Of a DNA stretch of 45,333 nt, positions 1 to 8,711 are shown piece after piece. The position numbers and the translations under genes are program-made. Source of the DNA: Mesorhizobium sp. SOD10 (GTDB lineage: Bacteria; Pseudomonadota; Alphaproteobacteria; Rhizobiales; Rhizobiaceae); contig CCNA01000013.1 in NCBI GenBank assembly GCA_000824805.1, positions 1-45,333 of the forward strand, in the 5' to 3' direction. Below the pieces are notes generated by a model. It searched no databases. It was not told where the DNA came from and was given only the letters and a program-made list of their open reading frames with translations. Position 1 is the stretch's first letter. Each line of letters begins with the position of its first letter.

Positions 1-2
1 GC

Positions 3-113
3 CTGGCTGAAGCCGAACCGCCCGCCGGCCGGCCGCTCCACCTCGACACCCTCGTCGCCGACCGCCAGGCCCTGCTGGATCGCCTCAGCCCGCTTATCGG
101 CTCCGGTCCATGA
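3..113 (+). CDS. C-terminal fragment of an unrecognised protein
   Basis: An open frame enters from the left edge and ends at TGA 111-113. It gives about 36 residues that are rich in Leu, Ala, Pro and Asp. The upstream part is outside the window, so neither family nor function can be assigned. The surrounding DNA is full of decayed genes and insertion-sequence remnants, so this may be the tail of a transposase or another accessory protein, but no motif shows it. Confidence 0.3.
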   Translation: MAEAEPPAGRPLHLDTLVADRQALLDRLSPLIGSGP

Positions 114-184
114 GGCTTGCTGCCACGGCTCGCCGACACTCCGGCCTGGTTCACCAGCGGATGACGGCGATTTAAGCGGTGCCA

Positions 185-1119
185 CGACCGTCACAGCGGC
201 GCCATAGCCAACCGGCCGCGGATCGTTCGACGGGCGGCATACAGGCGCGGGGCATCATCCGGATCCGACAGCTTCACAACCGCAGCCGGACAGGCTTGTT
301 GTCGAATGGGAAGATCGGCGGGCCCGCCGCGAGTGTCTCCTTCGCGCCGGAAGTGATGACCTCGACTGCGTCTCGGTTTCATCGCGGCCGCAGTGCAACT
401 GCGCCAGCGTCTCACCGCACCGTTCAATCCATTGTGGATAGAGCACATCGCGATATTTGCTGATATCGTCTCCGCTGGGAAAAGTACTCGATCTTTGTCA
501 ACTCGCCGTATGCGTCGCCGTGCTCGCCGGATGCGTTGGCCGTGCTCGACGGAGGGGGCGGCGTGAAATCGATTACGAGGGCATGCTTGAGCTTGGGTGC
601 CGCGAGAAATCCCCCGATTTCCGTTTCGTTAGAGGGACCGCGACCTTTCTGGTTGCGCATATTGTGTTTGAACTGTCCACGGTTTCGCAGGCGCCAATCG
701 AAATCCTTGGCTCTTGGCCCGATAGGCGTCCATTTCCTTCTTGAGTTCCTTGATCGTTTGGCGTCGGCCGTTTCCATCGGAGACGCCGCCAGCTCTCGTC
801 GTTCATAAGACATAGTCGAGATGCTCCTCCAGCGCGATATCCGGCTTCACGCTGGGCATGCGCCGCAACACCACCCTTAGCGAGGGTGCGCGGATTTCAG
901 ACTCCGACACCCAAGTCTTCAGCATTTGGCGGATGCGCCGAAATATTTCGAGCGCGCGATCGCGCGTGCGGCTGTTGGCATTCTTGTGCTTGTCGATCTC
1001 ATCCGGGCTTTCGCCAGGAGGATTACGACCGGATCGTAGCCGAGCTCTTGCCACGGCAGCTGCTCGAGTGGCTTGCACTCGAAGAACAGGTTGGTGTCCG
1101 CAACCAGATGGATATCCAT
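185..1119 (-). pseudogene. Decayed PIN-domain protein gene, multiply frameshifted
   Basis: Read on the minus strand, the gene starts at ATG 1119 with MDIHLVADTNLFFE, which carries the first acidic residue of a PIN (VapC-like) nuclease fold. The frame breaks near 1015 and resumes in another frame with DEIDKHKNANSRTRDRALEI, running to about 815. A stretch that should carry the last catalytic acidic residues seems to be lost between LDYVL (about 805) and NDESWRR. The C-terminal half continues in a mixture of frames, with recognisable pieces such as KLKHALVIDFTPPP (about 590) and LYPQWIERC (about 440). The collinear order of these pieces on one strand shows one ancestral gene of roughly 300 or more codons with several indels. 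It is not expected to make an active nuclease. The family is recalled from PIN-domain proteins of proteobacteria. Confidence 0.65.
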
Positions 1120-1396
1120 TCAGTTCCCCCACGCCAGCCGGTCCACATACCTGTTTTCGCTCAGGCGAATTCAAGCGGCTGGCGGTGCCTTCTATCTGCG
1201 GCAGGACGAGTTGCCCTTCGGCGCCACGTCCGTGGTGCGTGCCCCTAGCCGGAAAGACTGTCGGATCAGCCTGCGCGGCGCCATGGCTTGCTTTCTGAAC
1301 AATGCCTTCTAGTATTTCAGTCTCGCCTGATGTATCCTGTAATAACTAGACTGCGCTCAGCGGGTATCATATTTAAAATTGGAGTTGGATCAGAAT

Positions 1397-1417
1397 CTAC
1401 GCCGACTAACGGCGTAG
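1397..1417. promoter_or_regulatory. Inverted repeat upstream of the protease-PLD gene
   Basis: CTACGCCG and CGGCGTAG form perfect 8-bp arms around the 5-base spacer ACTAA. The repeat lies 66 bp before ATG 1483 and is not followed by a T-run, so an operator or leader hairpin is more likely than a terminator. The regulator that would bind it is unknown. Confidence 0.4.
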
Positions 1418-1482
1418 CGATCGGAAGATCTGCGTGGGTTTCTTTACAATTCCCTATGGGCTGCGGGGGAGGGGAACAAAGA

Positions 1483-4335
1483 ATGACCGTCGCCGACTCA
1501 CAACGACTGCGAAGCGTGGCGAGGCAAATAGCTGACGCGAGCGCTCCTGAAGTGCTGGCGAATATTAGCCAAGTACAGAATGAGTTCGAGCATCCGCAGT
1601 GGGTAGCCGATGCCACCAAAGCGATGAATGCCCGCTATGGCAATTTCTCGGCGACGACACCTCGATTGGTTGACGAAGGCGTGGCGCTAGCCGGAGGGCC
1701 GCCCGGACCTGGATCGGCGCCCCCACCCGCGGCCGCCGCTCCGGCGCAGCCCCCACCGCCCGTCACTAATGACGAAACCATCGTGTTCGCCGTGGGCACG
1801 CCGGTCTTCCTCGTCCAAAACAACGCGATCGATATCGGCAGCGCCCGAGCCGAGGCGACGGCGTGGCGGCAGATTCTAACGGCCAAGGCGCCGTTGCTGA
1901 ACCGCAGCATGGCCTCGATCGGCCGCGTCGACGTGAGCAATTTCGACAACCCGTTCGTCGGGACGGCCTGGGTGATCGACGACGGGCTGGTGATCACGAA
2001 CCGGCATGTCGCCAATCTCTTTGCCCAAACCAGCGGGGCAGGCTTCACCTTCAAGCTAGGCTTCGACGCGCGTACGCCTATCGGCGCCGATATCGACTTT
2101 CTCCAGGAATACGGGAGCGCGGCTACCGACCCCGTCACCGTCGAGCGCATCGTCTGGGTGGCCCCTGACGGCCTGCCGGATATCGCCTTCCTAAAGCTTG
2201 CGCAGATGTCTTCCGCTGTCGGCAGGGTGAAATTGCAATTGGCCAGCGAACCGCCTCCTGCGAAGCTGCCCGTTGCCGTGGTCGGGTATCCGGCCAGCGA
2301 CATCCGGTTCTCGGATCAACAGCTCGCCAACAAAATCTTCGGAGGCATCTACGACAAAAAGCGGGTGGCGGTGGGGAACTTGCTCGGCGTCGGCGACGAC
2401 AACATCACCCATTCATGCTCGACCCTTGGGGGAAACTCCGGCTCGCCTGTCATAGACATCGGCACCGGGCAGGTGGTCGCGCTACATTATCGTGGCATTG
2501 AATTCATTGAAAACGACGCAGTCCCGATCGACCAGCTCAAGCGCTGCCTCGCGCGCGCTCGCGGCCTGTTGGAAAACACTGGAGGAATCGTCATGGCCGA
2601 CAATAGCGGCGGGGGAAGCAATCAAAACCCGGGGCGTGGGGGAGTCACGTTCACGGTGCCGCTCAAGATTACGGTGGAGATCGACGATGGGGCGTTGCCG
2701 ACGCTTGCTGCTGCGGTTCCAATGCATGGTTCGGCGCAAACTCCTGGTCCCGGTCTTGGCCCCGCGACTTCGGCGCCGCCGCCCGGAAGTCCTCCGCCCA
2801 CCCGGGAAATGACGCTAGCCGCCGTGCGCACGGCCCGCGCCCTGCTCGCGAACCGGGAAGACGTGGTCGCGGTCAAGCCAGGCTACCGCTTCGAAAACGG
2901 CGAGATCACGGACGAGCGCGCGGTGGTGATTGCGGTCAGGCGCAAGGTCGATCTCGGCGCGCTCGAGTCGCGTGGCGTCGTGCCGCTTCCCTCGTACGTC
3001 GATGGTGTCCGGACGGACGTGACGGTCGCCTCGACCGCCGATCTCATGGGACTCAGTTATGGCGACGAGGCACCTCCGGCCTGGCACACCAGTTATAAGA
3101 AGCGGCCAGACCTGCCGCTTACGAGGCGGAAGACGACGACGACGTTCACGGTGCATACGGGACCGGACGCAAGCTGGCCCGTGCTAGGGCCTTTCCTTGC
3201 GTCGACGACAAAGTCGCTGGTGGTGGCGATGTACGACTTCGGCGCCGTCAACGTGCTGAAAGGCGTACTGGACGCGGTCAAGAACAAGGCCGAGACCATG
3301 TCTCTTGTGCTGCAGATGGGTGGCAAGGTACACGCCGGCGACTTCACCGACTATGAGGCGGTGGACAAGATACGCGAGGAGAAAGGCGACAAGTTCAACT
3401 TTGCGCCCGCGAGCGTAGGCAAGGCGGGCATCTTCGATTCCGCCTACCACATCAAGGTCGCCGTTCGCGACCGGGCCGCCATGTGGCTGTCGAGCGGCAA
3501 TTGGCAGAGCTCGAACCAGCCTGACGTAGCGCCGCTCGCCAACCCTGCGGACGCGAGCGCGCTCAGGCTCTACAACCGCGAATGGCATGTCGTGCTCGAA
3601 GACAAGGATTTAAGCCAGCTCTTCGAAGCTCATATCCTGCGCGATCTAGAGGAGGCGAAGGCAGCGCCGGAGACTGTCGCGGGCGAGCCGCTGGTATGGG
3701 TGCCCGCGGACCTAACCGTCGATGAAGCAGCAGCGAAACCGCGCTACTTCCAACCTTTAACCGACACCCGCGAGATAGACGTGCAGCCCGTCCTGACGCC
3801 CGACAATTACATCGACATGGTACTGCCGTTTATCCAATCAGCGAAGAGCACGATCTACTTTCAGAACCAGAGCTTCAACACCAAGACCGTGGGCGACGAT
3901 TACCGGAAGCTGCTGGATGCGCTTTTGGCGCAGCAGAAGGCGGGCCGCGATGTCCGTATCATCTTCCGCTCGTTCGGCCCGGACGACCGTGACACAATCA
4001 GCAGCGCGAAGGACTACGGTTTTGACACCAACAAGATTCGCAAGCAGAACAATTGCCATACTAAAGGCATCATCATCGACGGCGAAGCGGTGCTGGTCGG
4101 GAGTCACAACTGGACAACTGCCGGCACCGGATTCAATCGCGACGCCAGCATGATCTTCTATGACCGCGACATCGCCAAGTTCTATCAGGAAGTCTTTCTC
4201 TACGACTGGGATCGAATCGGGCCGGCCAAGATCGACGAGTCGCTGCCGATGCCGATAGTCGTCACTGCAGCCAACGAGACGACGCCGCATCCAGGTTACG
4301 TCGCAGTTCCGCTGTCCGAAATCCTCGGGCGTTGA
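1483..4335 (+). CDS. Trypsin-like serine protease fused to two phospholipase-D-type domains (950 aa)
   Basis: The N-terminal third is a trypsin-like peptidase. The triad is visible as His175 in TNRHVA, Asp233 in PDIAFLKL and Ser319 in GGNSGSPV. After a low-complexity Pro/Gly linker the protein carries two PLD-type domains. The first has His656-x-Lys658 in HIKVAVRD followed by SSGNWQSSN; the second has His859-x-Lys861 in CHTKGIIID followed by GSHNWTTAG. The PLD half could be a nuclease or a phospholipase. No signal peptide is seen, so a cytoplasmic role is likely. The start at 1483 is preferred because a GGGGGAGGGG ribosome site precedes it; the frame is open back to 1288, but that extension has no good site. 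Protease-effector fusions of this kind occur in bacterial conflict systems, and a defence role is an inference. DNA downstream is decayed, so any partner gene is lost. Confidence 0.85.
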   Translation: MTVADSQRLRSVARQIADASAPEVLANISQVQNEFEHPQWVADATKAMNARYGNFSATTPRLVDEGVALAGGPPGPGSAPPPAAAAPAQPPPPVTNDETIVFAVGTPVFLVQNNAIDIGSARAEATAWRQILTAKAPLLNRSMASIGRVDVSNFDNPFVGTAWVIDDGLVITNRHVANLFAQTSGAGFTFKLGFDARTPIGADIDFLQEYGSAATDPVTVERIVWVAPDGLPDIAFLKLAQMSSAVGRVKLQLASEPPPAKLPVAVVGYPASDIRFSDQQLANKIFGGIYDKKRVAVGNLLGVGDDNITHSCSTLGGNSGSPVIDIGTGQVVALHYRGIEFIENDAVPIDQLKRCLARARGLLENTGGIVMADNSGGGSNQNPGRGGVTFTVPLKITVEIDDGALPTLAAAVPMHGSAQTPGPGLGPATSAPPPGSPPPTREMTLAAVRTARALLANREDVVAVKPGYRFENGEITDERAVVIAVRRKVDLGALESRGVVPLPSYVDGVRTDVTVASTADLMGLSYGDEAPPAWHTSYKKRPDLPLTRRKTTTTFTVHTGPDASWPVLGPFLASTTKSLVVAMYDFGAVNVLKGVLDAVKNKAETMSLVLQMGGKVHAGDFTDYEAVDKIREEKGDKFNFAPASVGKAGIFDSAYHIKVAVRDRAAMWLSSGNWQSSNQPDVAPLANPADASALRLYNREWHVVLEDKDLSQLFEAHILRDLEEAKAAPETVAGEPLVWVPADLTVDEAAAKPRYFQPLTDTREIDVQPVLTPDNYIDMVLPFIQSAKSTIYFQNQSFNTKTVGDDYRKLLDALLAQQKAGRDVRIIFRSFGPDDRDTISSAKDYGFDTNKIRKQNNCHTKGIIIDGEAVLVGSHNWTTAGTGFNRDASMIFYDRDIAKFYQEVFLYDWDRIGPAKIDESLPMPIVVTAANETTPHPGYVAVPLSEILGR

Positions 4336-5157
4336 TCGGCTGAGCAGGCGCCCGTCGCAAGCGGTGTCGGCGAGCCGTCGAACGGGACGGCGGAAACCGC
4401 GATGGCTCAGAGCGGATACTCCGCGATGCGGGATTCTCGCTGCCGCCCGACGATGTTCCAGAAGCCGTGAAGGTGAAAGAAGGATCAGGCCTGGACTACC
4501 GGAGTGCGGGAAAGTTCGCTGGAGCTGCGCTCGAGAAGGAAACGACGCCGCTGCTGGCCGATATGCGCGCGCTTGTGGTGACGCACACGTTTCCGTTCAA
4601 ATACGGTAGAGCGTCTGCTTCAGTTCCTGGAGGGAAACACCTTTGAGTCGCAAACCTCCAATTCGCTGTCGTCCTCCCAAAGCGCCAGCGCTCGGCATTC
4701 CAGGTCACGGCTTTAGGCGTCGATCCGGCCGCTCATGCTGAATTCCAGAAGGAGGCATTGGCAGTCGCTAGGGAAGGTGCTGCGAAATTCCAAGAGCGGT
4801 ACAGGCGGTGCTGAACGCGCTTCGCGTCGTCGACCCCGTGGTCATCCCCGCCTGCTTCGCGAGCTACGGACTTCAAGTCCGCCTGGGGCACGACGGGAGG
4901 GAGATAAAGGCGACATAACCAACATCACGCCGAGATCCTCCAGGCATGCTTTTGACCCTTCCGGCGACGGACTGGGCACAGGAGTGCTGCTGCCTCAGGT
5001 GCCGCATGCCTGACGGCCGTCCCAAAGCCTTCAGAGGCCTTTTTCGTTCAGCGCATGGTGGACAGCGAGGCCATCAAGGACGACCAGGATAAGATCTCGG
5101 TGCGTTCGCTCCAAGAGAGGATTCGGCTGCACACGCACGGGGTGCGGAACTGGGGCT
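4336..5157 (+). pseudogene. Remnants of one or more unrecognised genes downstream of the protease-PLD gene
   Basis: No single long frame survives here, but protein-like segments follow one another on the plus strand in changing frames: SERILRDAGFSLPPDDVPEA (about 4405), LEKETTPLLADMRALVVTH (about 4535), LGVDPAAHAEFQKEALAVAR (about 4715), LRVVDPVVIPACFASYG (about 4820) and FFVQRMVDSEAIKDDQDK (about 5040), the last ending at a stop near 5158. Their order and shared strand suggest a frameshifted gene that once followed the protease-PLD gene, possibly as its partner. I do not recognise the family. Confidence 0.4.
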
Positions 5158-5577
5158 AAAAGGGGATGTGATCAAGCTGTCCGTCAATCTCTATGGCGCG
5201 CTTGATGCGGCCATGATCGCTCGCCATGGCTTCGGCGCCACTGATGTGATCGAGATCGCCCGGGTCGTCCTCGCCGAATTCGAACGGAAGCAGGGCACCC
5301 ACTGGGAGAAGGTGCGAACGATCACCCTAGGTGGCAAACAGCGGCTTGACAGGAATTATCATGGTACTGCTTGCCGACGGCCTCGGCCCAGCAGGAATTG
5401 CCAAACTGGTCGGCTGCTGCAAATGCAGTTCTATCGGATCATTAAAGCCTTCAATGAATCTTCTGCTGCGATAGCCAAAAGCGGTGGACTAACGCCGACA
5501 TAAGCAGATCACGCTGGCCTTCCTCGACAAAGCCGGTAAAAGCGTTCCCCGTGTTGTCACGGAATAGGAGTAATTGA
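5158..5577 (+). other. Unassigned stretch with gene-like fragments
   Basis: An open frame from 5168 gives about 110 residues, but no domain is recognised. A short piece near 5360 (ADGLGPAGIAKLVGC) resembles the helix-turn-helix tail of a resolvase or transposase, and KQITLAFLDKAGKSVPRVV is open just before 5565. These are probably remnants. The last 20 bases contain the ribosome site of the next gene. Confidence 0.3.
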
Positions 5578-6027
5578 ATGCACGAGGACACCGCAAATAG
5601 CCGAGGCCTGTTGATTGAACTTACGGCAGATATTGTATCTGCCTATGTCAGCAAAAACGCCGTTCCCACCGCGTCACTGCCAGAGCTTATCGCAAGCGTG
5701 AATTCGTCATTGTCGAATCTTGGGCAAGCGGTCGAGCCAGAGAAGCCAGCCCAAGCGCCTGCGGTTAATCCGAAGCGGTCGGTGTTTCCCGACCACATCA
5801 TCTGCCTAGAGGACGGCAAGAAATTCAAATCGCTTAAGCGGCATCTCAACGTCCACTACGGCCTGACGCCCAACGAATATCGCGAGAAATGGGGATTGAA
5901 GCCCGACTACCCCATGGTAGCGCCGAACTATGCGGCCCAACGGTCGGCGCTGGCGAAGTCGAGCGGTCTCGGCCACAAGGCTGTCAGCAAACCCGAAAGG
6001 AAGTCGGCGGCACGCAAATCTAGGTAG
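5578..6027 (+). CDS. MucR/Ros-family zinc-finger transcriptional regulator
   Basis: The 149-residue product is close to the roughly 140-150 residues usual for MucR/Ros proteins of alpha-proteobacteria. The N-terminal half has the family's LTADIVSAYVSKN oligomerisation-type segment. The C-terminal half has the DNA-binding block from about residue 74: IICLEDGKKFKSLKRHL, a following His in NVHYGL, then YREKWGL and DYPMVAPNYAAQRS. Family members repress or activate exopolysaccharide, motility and symbiosis genes and act as nucleoid-like proteins. The start at 5578 has AGGAG eight bases upstream. Island-borne MucR copies are common in rhizobia. The targets of this copy are unknown. Confidence 0.88.
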   Translation: MHEDTANSRGLLIELTADIVSAYVSKNAVPTASLPELIASVNSSLSNLGQAVEPEKPAQAPAVNPKRSVFPDHIICLEDGKKFKSLKRHLNVHYGLTPNEYREKWGLKPDYPMVAPNYAAQRSALAKSSGLGHKAVSKPERKSAARKSR

Positions 6028-6293
6028 TGAGCGCAATGCCTCCCCGAGGTCGATGCGCCATACGGTGGAATTGACCGGCCAAACCTGTAAGGCCTTCAAT
6101 CCGACATAGCCTACGCACAGCCGAAGCAAACTCGGAGGCGACAAGGACGCCGGCAATCCTTTGGTAGCAAGTCCTGCTACGGCTAAAGTGATCGCCGGCT
6201 GGTCCTGTGCAATCGCGGACGATCGCGTCACAGCGGCTGCCTAGCTCCTTGAGCTGCGCGGCCAGATCGCTAGGCTCGACTGAGACGCGAACT

Positions 6294-6834
6294 CTATCGC
6301 TGGGGTTCCTTGGAAGGCCTGGGCGGTCTTGAAGACCGCTTCGATTTCGCAGGCGAAGTCCAGATAAAATTGCGGGGGAGGGCTTTGGAGCGTTGAAGAC
6401 GAAGCCGAGGCGGTATTGCGGCAGCACTCCCGTCCTCTGCCGTCATCGATGTGATGACCGAAATGCCGTTTTCCAACTCGCGTTTTGTAATACCCAGAAC
6501 GCCGTGCATTAAGTCGATCTGCAACTTCTTCCCGTTGATCTCGGCCACGACAACTGCGGTGTTTGGCGTGTTCATATCGTCGGCATTTGGAAGATAGACC
6601 TTCCCACCAAGCGCCTGCGCCAGGCTCTCTGCCGCCTTCCTTGTGCCGAAATAGTCGATGTTCCTTACTCGTCAGTTCGGAACCGGACGACAACTCAGGA
6701 GCCCGGTCCTGGTAGAACCATGCCCACAGGTTGGTAGCCTGACCGCCGATGACGAACGTGGCATCATCGATCGTAAGTTTTGATGCTATCTGGAGAACGT
6801 CTACCGGGCCGAAACGCGCAGGCTCGTCACTCAT
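6294..6834 (-). pseudogene. Frameshifted nucleotidyltransferase (AbiEii-like / type IV toxin class)
   Basis: The minus-strand frame starts at ATG 6834 and shows a nucleotidyltransferase N-terminus with VIGGQATNLW (the GG motif). Directly after LTSK the frame is shifted by an extra A in an AAGGAACAT run. In the next frame the text resumes as IDYFGTRKAAESLAQALGGK, which supplies the acidic motif expected at that point, and then runs on as VVAEINGKKLQIDLMHGVLG to about 6400. Downstream the frame breaks again and the C-terminus cannot be followed. The gene overlaps the 65-residue upstream gene by four bases, so the pair was an operon. The protein is probably inactive unless the shift is a sequencing error. 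Confidence 0.6.
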
Positions 6835-7028
6835 CTCAACGCGACTGAGGCCCTGCGAACAAGAAGCCGGGCCTTCGACCGATCCAGGGACGAGAAAAAG
6901 CCATTCTTATCGCGAAGTTGTTTGGCGGAAATCTGCTTGGATGCAAGGCGCGCAAGGTCGACATCGCGGGAACGCTGCTTCTCCGCGCGACAATCCTTCA
7001 CGTCGAAATGACCAACCTTAACGCCCAC
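6831..7028 (-). CDS. Small hypothetical protein paired with the nucleotidyltransferase pseudogene
   Basis: A 65-residue basic protein is encoded immediately upstream of the broken nucleotidyltransferase; its stop overlaps the next start (ATGA, 6831-6834). The sequence is rich in Arg, Lys and Asp and has no recognisable domain. The arrangement of a small first gene coupled to a nucleotidyltransferase is like that of antitoxin-toxin pairs, so an antitoxin role is possible but only inferred from position. It could also be the truncated end of a longer protein. Confidence 0.4.
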   Translation of the reverse strand: MGVKVGHFDVKDCRAEKQRSRDVDLARLASKQISAKQLRDKNGFFSSLDRSKARLLVRRASVALR

Positions 7029-7532
7029 GGCTACGCTCCTCGATCAAACAATATATCTGCCCGACCTGCCTGAAAATCAATGCGGCGGGCACATGGCAAT
7101 ATTGCTAACCGTCAACTCTGAAACGCGGTGAAGCAGATAGCGAGTTTGGCCCACGTTCGCTTACGGCTCGTTTACTCGAAGTTCAAGAATTGATCGACTC
7201 CGGCGGGCAGATCCATTAAGGGCCCACCTCATGTTCAGGCGGATACGCATACGGCGCTGATTTTCGACGGCCTCCGAGGCCGCCGCATCGCTACGCGTGT
7301 CGACGACTGCCAACCGGAGCCTGAACATGAACACCCGCGCCTCCAATTCCCCCGCGCCCGCCTGACTCCGAGGATTCTGGAACGTCCGGAGTGGTTGGAT
7401 AATATCCACCACGATCCCGAAACGAGACGCGGAGGTGTGAAATACCAGGACGGGCAGCACTCCCTGATGTCTGCGCGGCGACAACTACGGTGGCCGACCG
7501 GTCTCCATAATCGTCGCGCTAGACTGGTGTCC
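7029..7532. other. Gene-poor stretch left of the ISAs1 element
   Basis: Only overlapping short frames occur here, and none has a ribosome site or a recognisable domain. The last bases (up to 7542) should be the left flank of the IS1595-type element that the ISAs1 element interrupted, because the target duplication CCGAATGCCG joins the two sides. Confidence 0.4.
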
Positions 7533-7542
7533 CCGAATGCCG
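7533..7542. repeat. Left target-site duplication of the ISAs1 element
   Basis: CCGAATGCCG directly abuts the left inverted repeat and recurs exactly at 8698-8707 after the right inverted repeat, as expected of an ISAs1-family insertion. Confidence 0.9.
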
Positions 7543-8697
7543 CAGGGCTATCGCATATGGGTCAGGGCGTGGACTAGATAGTCATCATTCCAGGCGCATT
7601 TCTTGATGCGATGGCTGATGGGGACTTTGTCGGCATCGGCGGCCTGGAGGATATTTCTGGCGATGCGGTTGAGGAGCGCGGTGTTGGCCGGAGCGTTGTC
7701 CTTGCGGGCGCGGCTCAGATCCTCGTCCAGGTGAACGTCGAGCATCCAATGCAGCCCATTCTCGATTTGCCAATGAGCCCTTGTGAGGTCGAGCGCCTGC
7801 TGCGGTGACAGCAGCGTAGAAGCCATGAACAGGCGCGTGAGCGGCTTGGCCTGATTGCGCCGACTGGTGATACGGATGAAGGTTTCATGGCCGGGCATCA
7901 GCGGCTCGGCTGCGGCCACAACCTCGGCCCGCCGCCACTCGTTGCGGCCATGGCTGGTTTCGGTTTGCTCCGCCACAGCGGGAGTGGTTTCGGCCAGCTG
8001 TTGTTTGGCGTGAGCTACCCAATGGCGGCGATTTCCTTTAAGCGCGAGCAGGTAGTCGCCGCCGCGCTCGGTGATGGCTTTTGCCATGCGCTTGTGACAG
8101 TGGAGCGCATCGGCCGTGACCATTCTGCCCGTAAGATCAATCAGTTCGATGACCTTGAGGGCTGCCTCGACCTCATTCTCTCCCTTCCCGGGCGACACTG
8201 CTGCCAAGCATAGCCGTGTCTCGGCGGCAAAGGCCGACACCGTCAGGGGCGGACTGGCCGCAAGACCCTTCTCATAGGCTCGCCGCAGCGCCTTGCCGTC
8301 GAGCGAGACCACCTCCTGGTATGCCCGCGCGAAGCCTGCCGCAAAGGCGGCGAAGGCCCGCCCAAACGCCTCCGGGTCAAGCAGCCGCAACAGCCGCGAG
8401 AAGGTGTCATGGCTGGGCGCCACCTCATATTCGATCAACCGCGATAGCGCCTGCTTACGTTCCTGCGCGAACAACGAGAACTCCGTCGCATTGCTCGCGC
8501 CGCATAAGCTCGCCGCTATCATCATCACGATCAGGTCGCCAAGCCGATGCGTGGCGTTGCCAGCGCGCGGATCAGGCACCGCGCCGAAATAGCTCTCAAG
8601 GCTGGAAATGGCAGTCTCTCCCTCGCTCGACTGCCTGCCCAAAGAATCCTTTCTCAGGCTAACTTCAAGTCCCAAAAAGCCATATGCGATTCCCCTG
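7543..8697 (-). mobile_element. Complete ISAs1-family insertion sequence (1155 bp)
   Basis: The ends are visible. The left inverted repeat CAGGGCTATCGCATATGG (7543-7560) matches the reverse complement of the right end CCATATGCGATTCCCCTG (8680-8697) at 16 of 18 positions. A 10-bp direct repeat, CCGAATGCCG, flanks both ends. A single transposase gene fills the element on the minus strand. The element is inserted just in front of the start codon of an IS1595-type transposase gene (8712), making a nested insertion. Intact ends, an intact gene and an unmutated target duplication suggest recent insertion into DNA that was already decaying or began to decay afterwards. Confidence 0.9.
7548..8642 (-). 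CDS. ISAs1-family transposase
   Basis: The product has the typical ISAs1 sequence throughout: an N-terminal ISSLESYFGAVPDPRAGN segment, the DDE catalytic core with VSLDGKALR, DALHCHKRMA and ALKGNR, and a C-terminal QIENGLHWMLDVHLDED block. The length of about 364 residues fits the family. The minus-strand frame is open to ATG 8813, but that extension crosses the right inverted repeat and runs antisense to the IS1595 gene, so it cannot be native. TTG 8642, with AAGGA shortly upstream, is the most plausible start inside the element. The gene looks intact. Confidence 0.88.
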   Translation of the reverse strand: MGRQSSEGETAISSLESYFGAVPDPRAGNATHRLGDLIVMMIAASLCGASNATEFSLFAQERKQALSRLIEYEVAPSHDTFSRLLRLLDPEAFGRAFAAFAAGFARAYQEVVSLDGKALRRAYEKGLAASPPLTVSAFAAETRLCLAAVSPGKGENEVEAALKVIELIDLTGRMVTADALHCHKRMAKAITERGGDYLLALKGNRRHWVAHAKQQLAETTPAVAEQTETSHGRNEWRRAEVVAAAEPLMPGHETFIRITSRRNQAKPLTRLFMASTLLSPQQALDLTRAHWQIENGLHWMLDVHLDEDLSRARKDNAPANTALLNRIARNILQAADADKVPISHRIKKCAWNDDYLVHALTHMR

Positions 8698-8707
8698 CCG
8701 AATGCCG
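8698..8707. repeat. Right target-site duplication of the ISAs1 element
   Basis: CCGAATGCCG is identical to 7533-7542 and lies directly outside the right inverted repeat. Confidence 0.9.
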
Positions 8708-8711
8708 GGAC

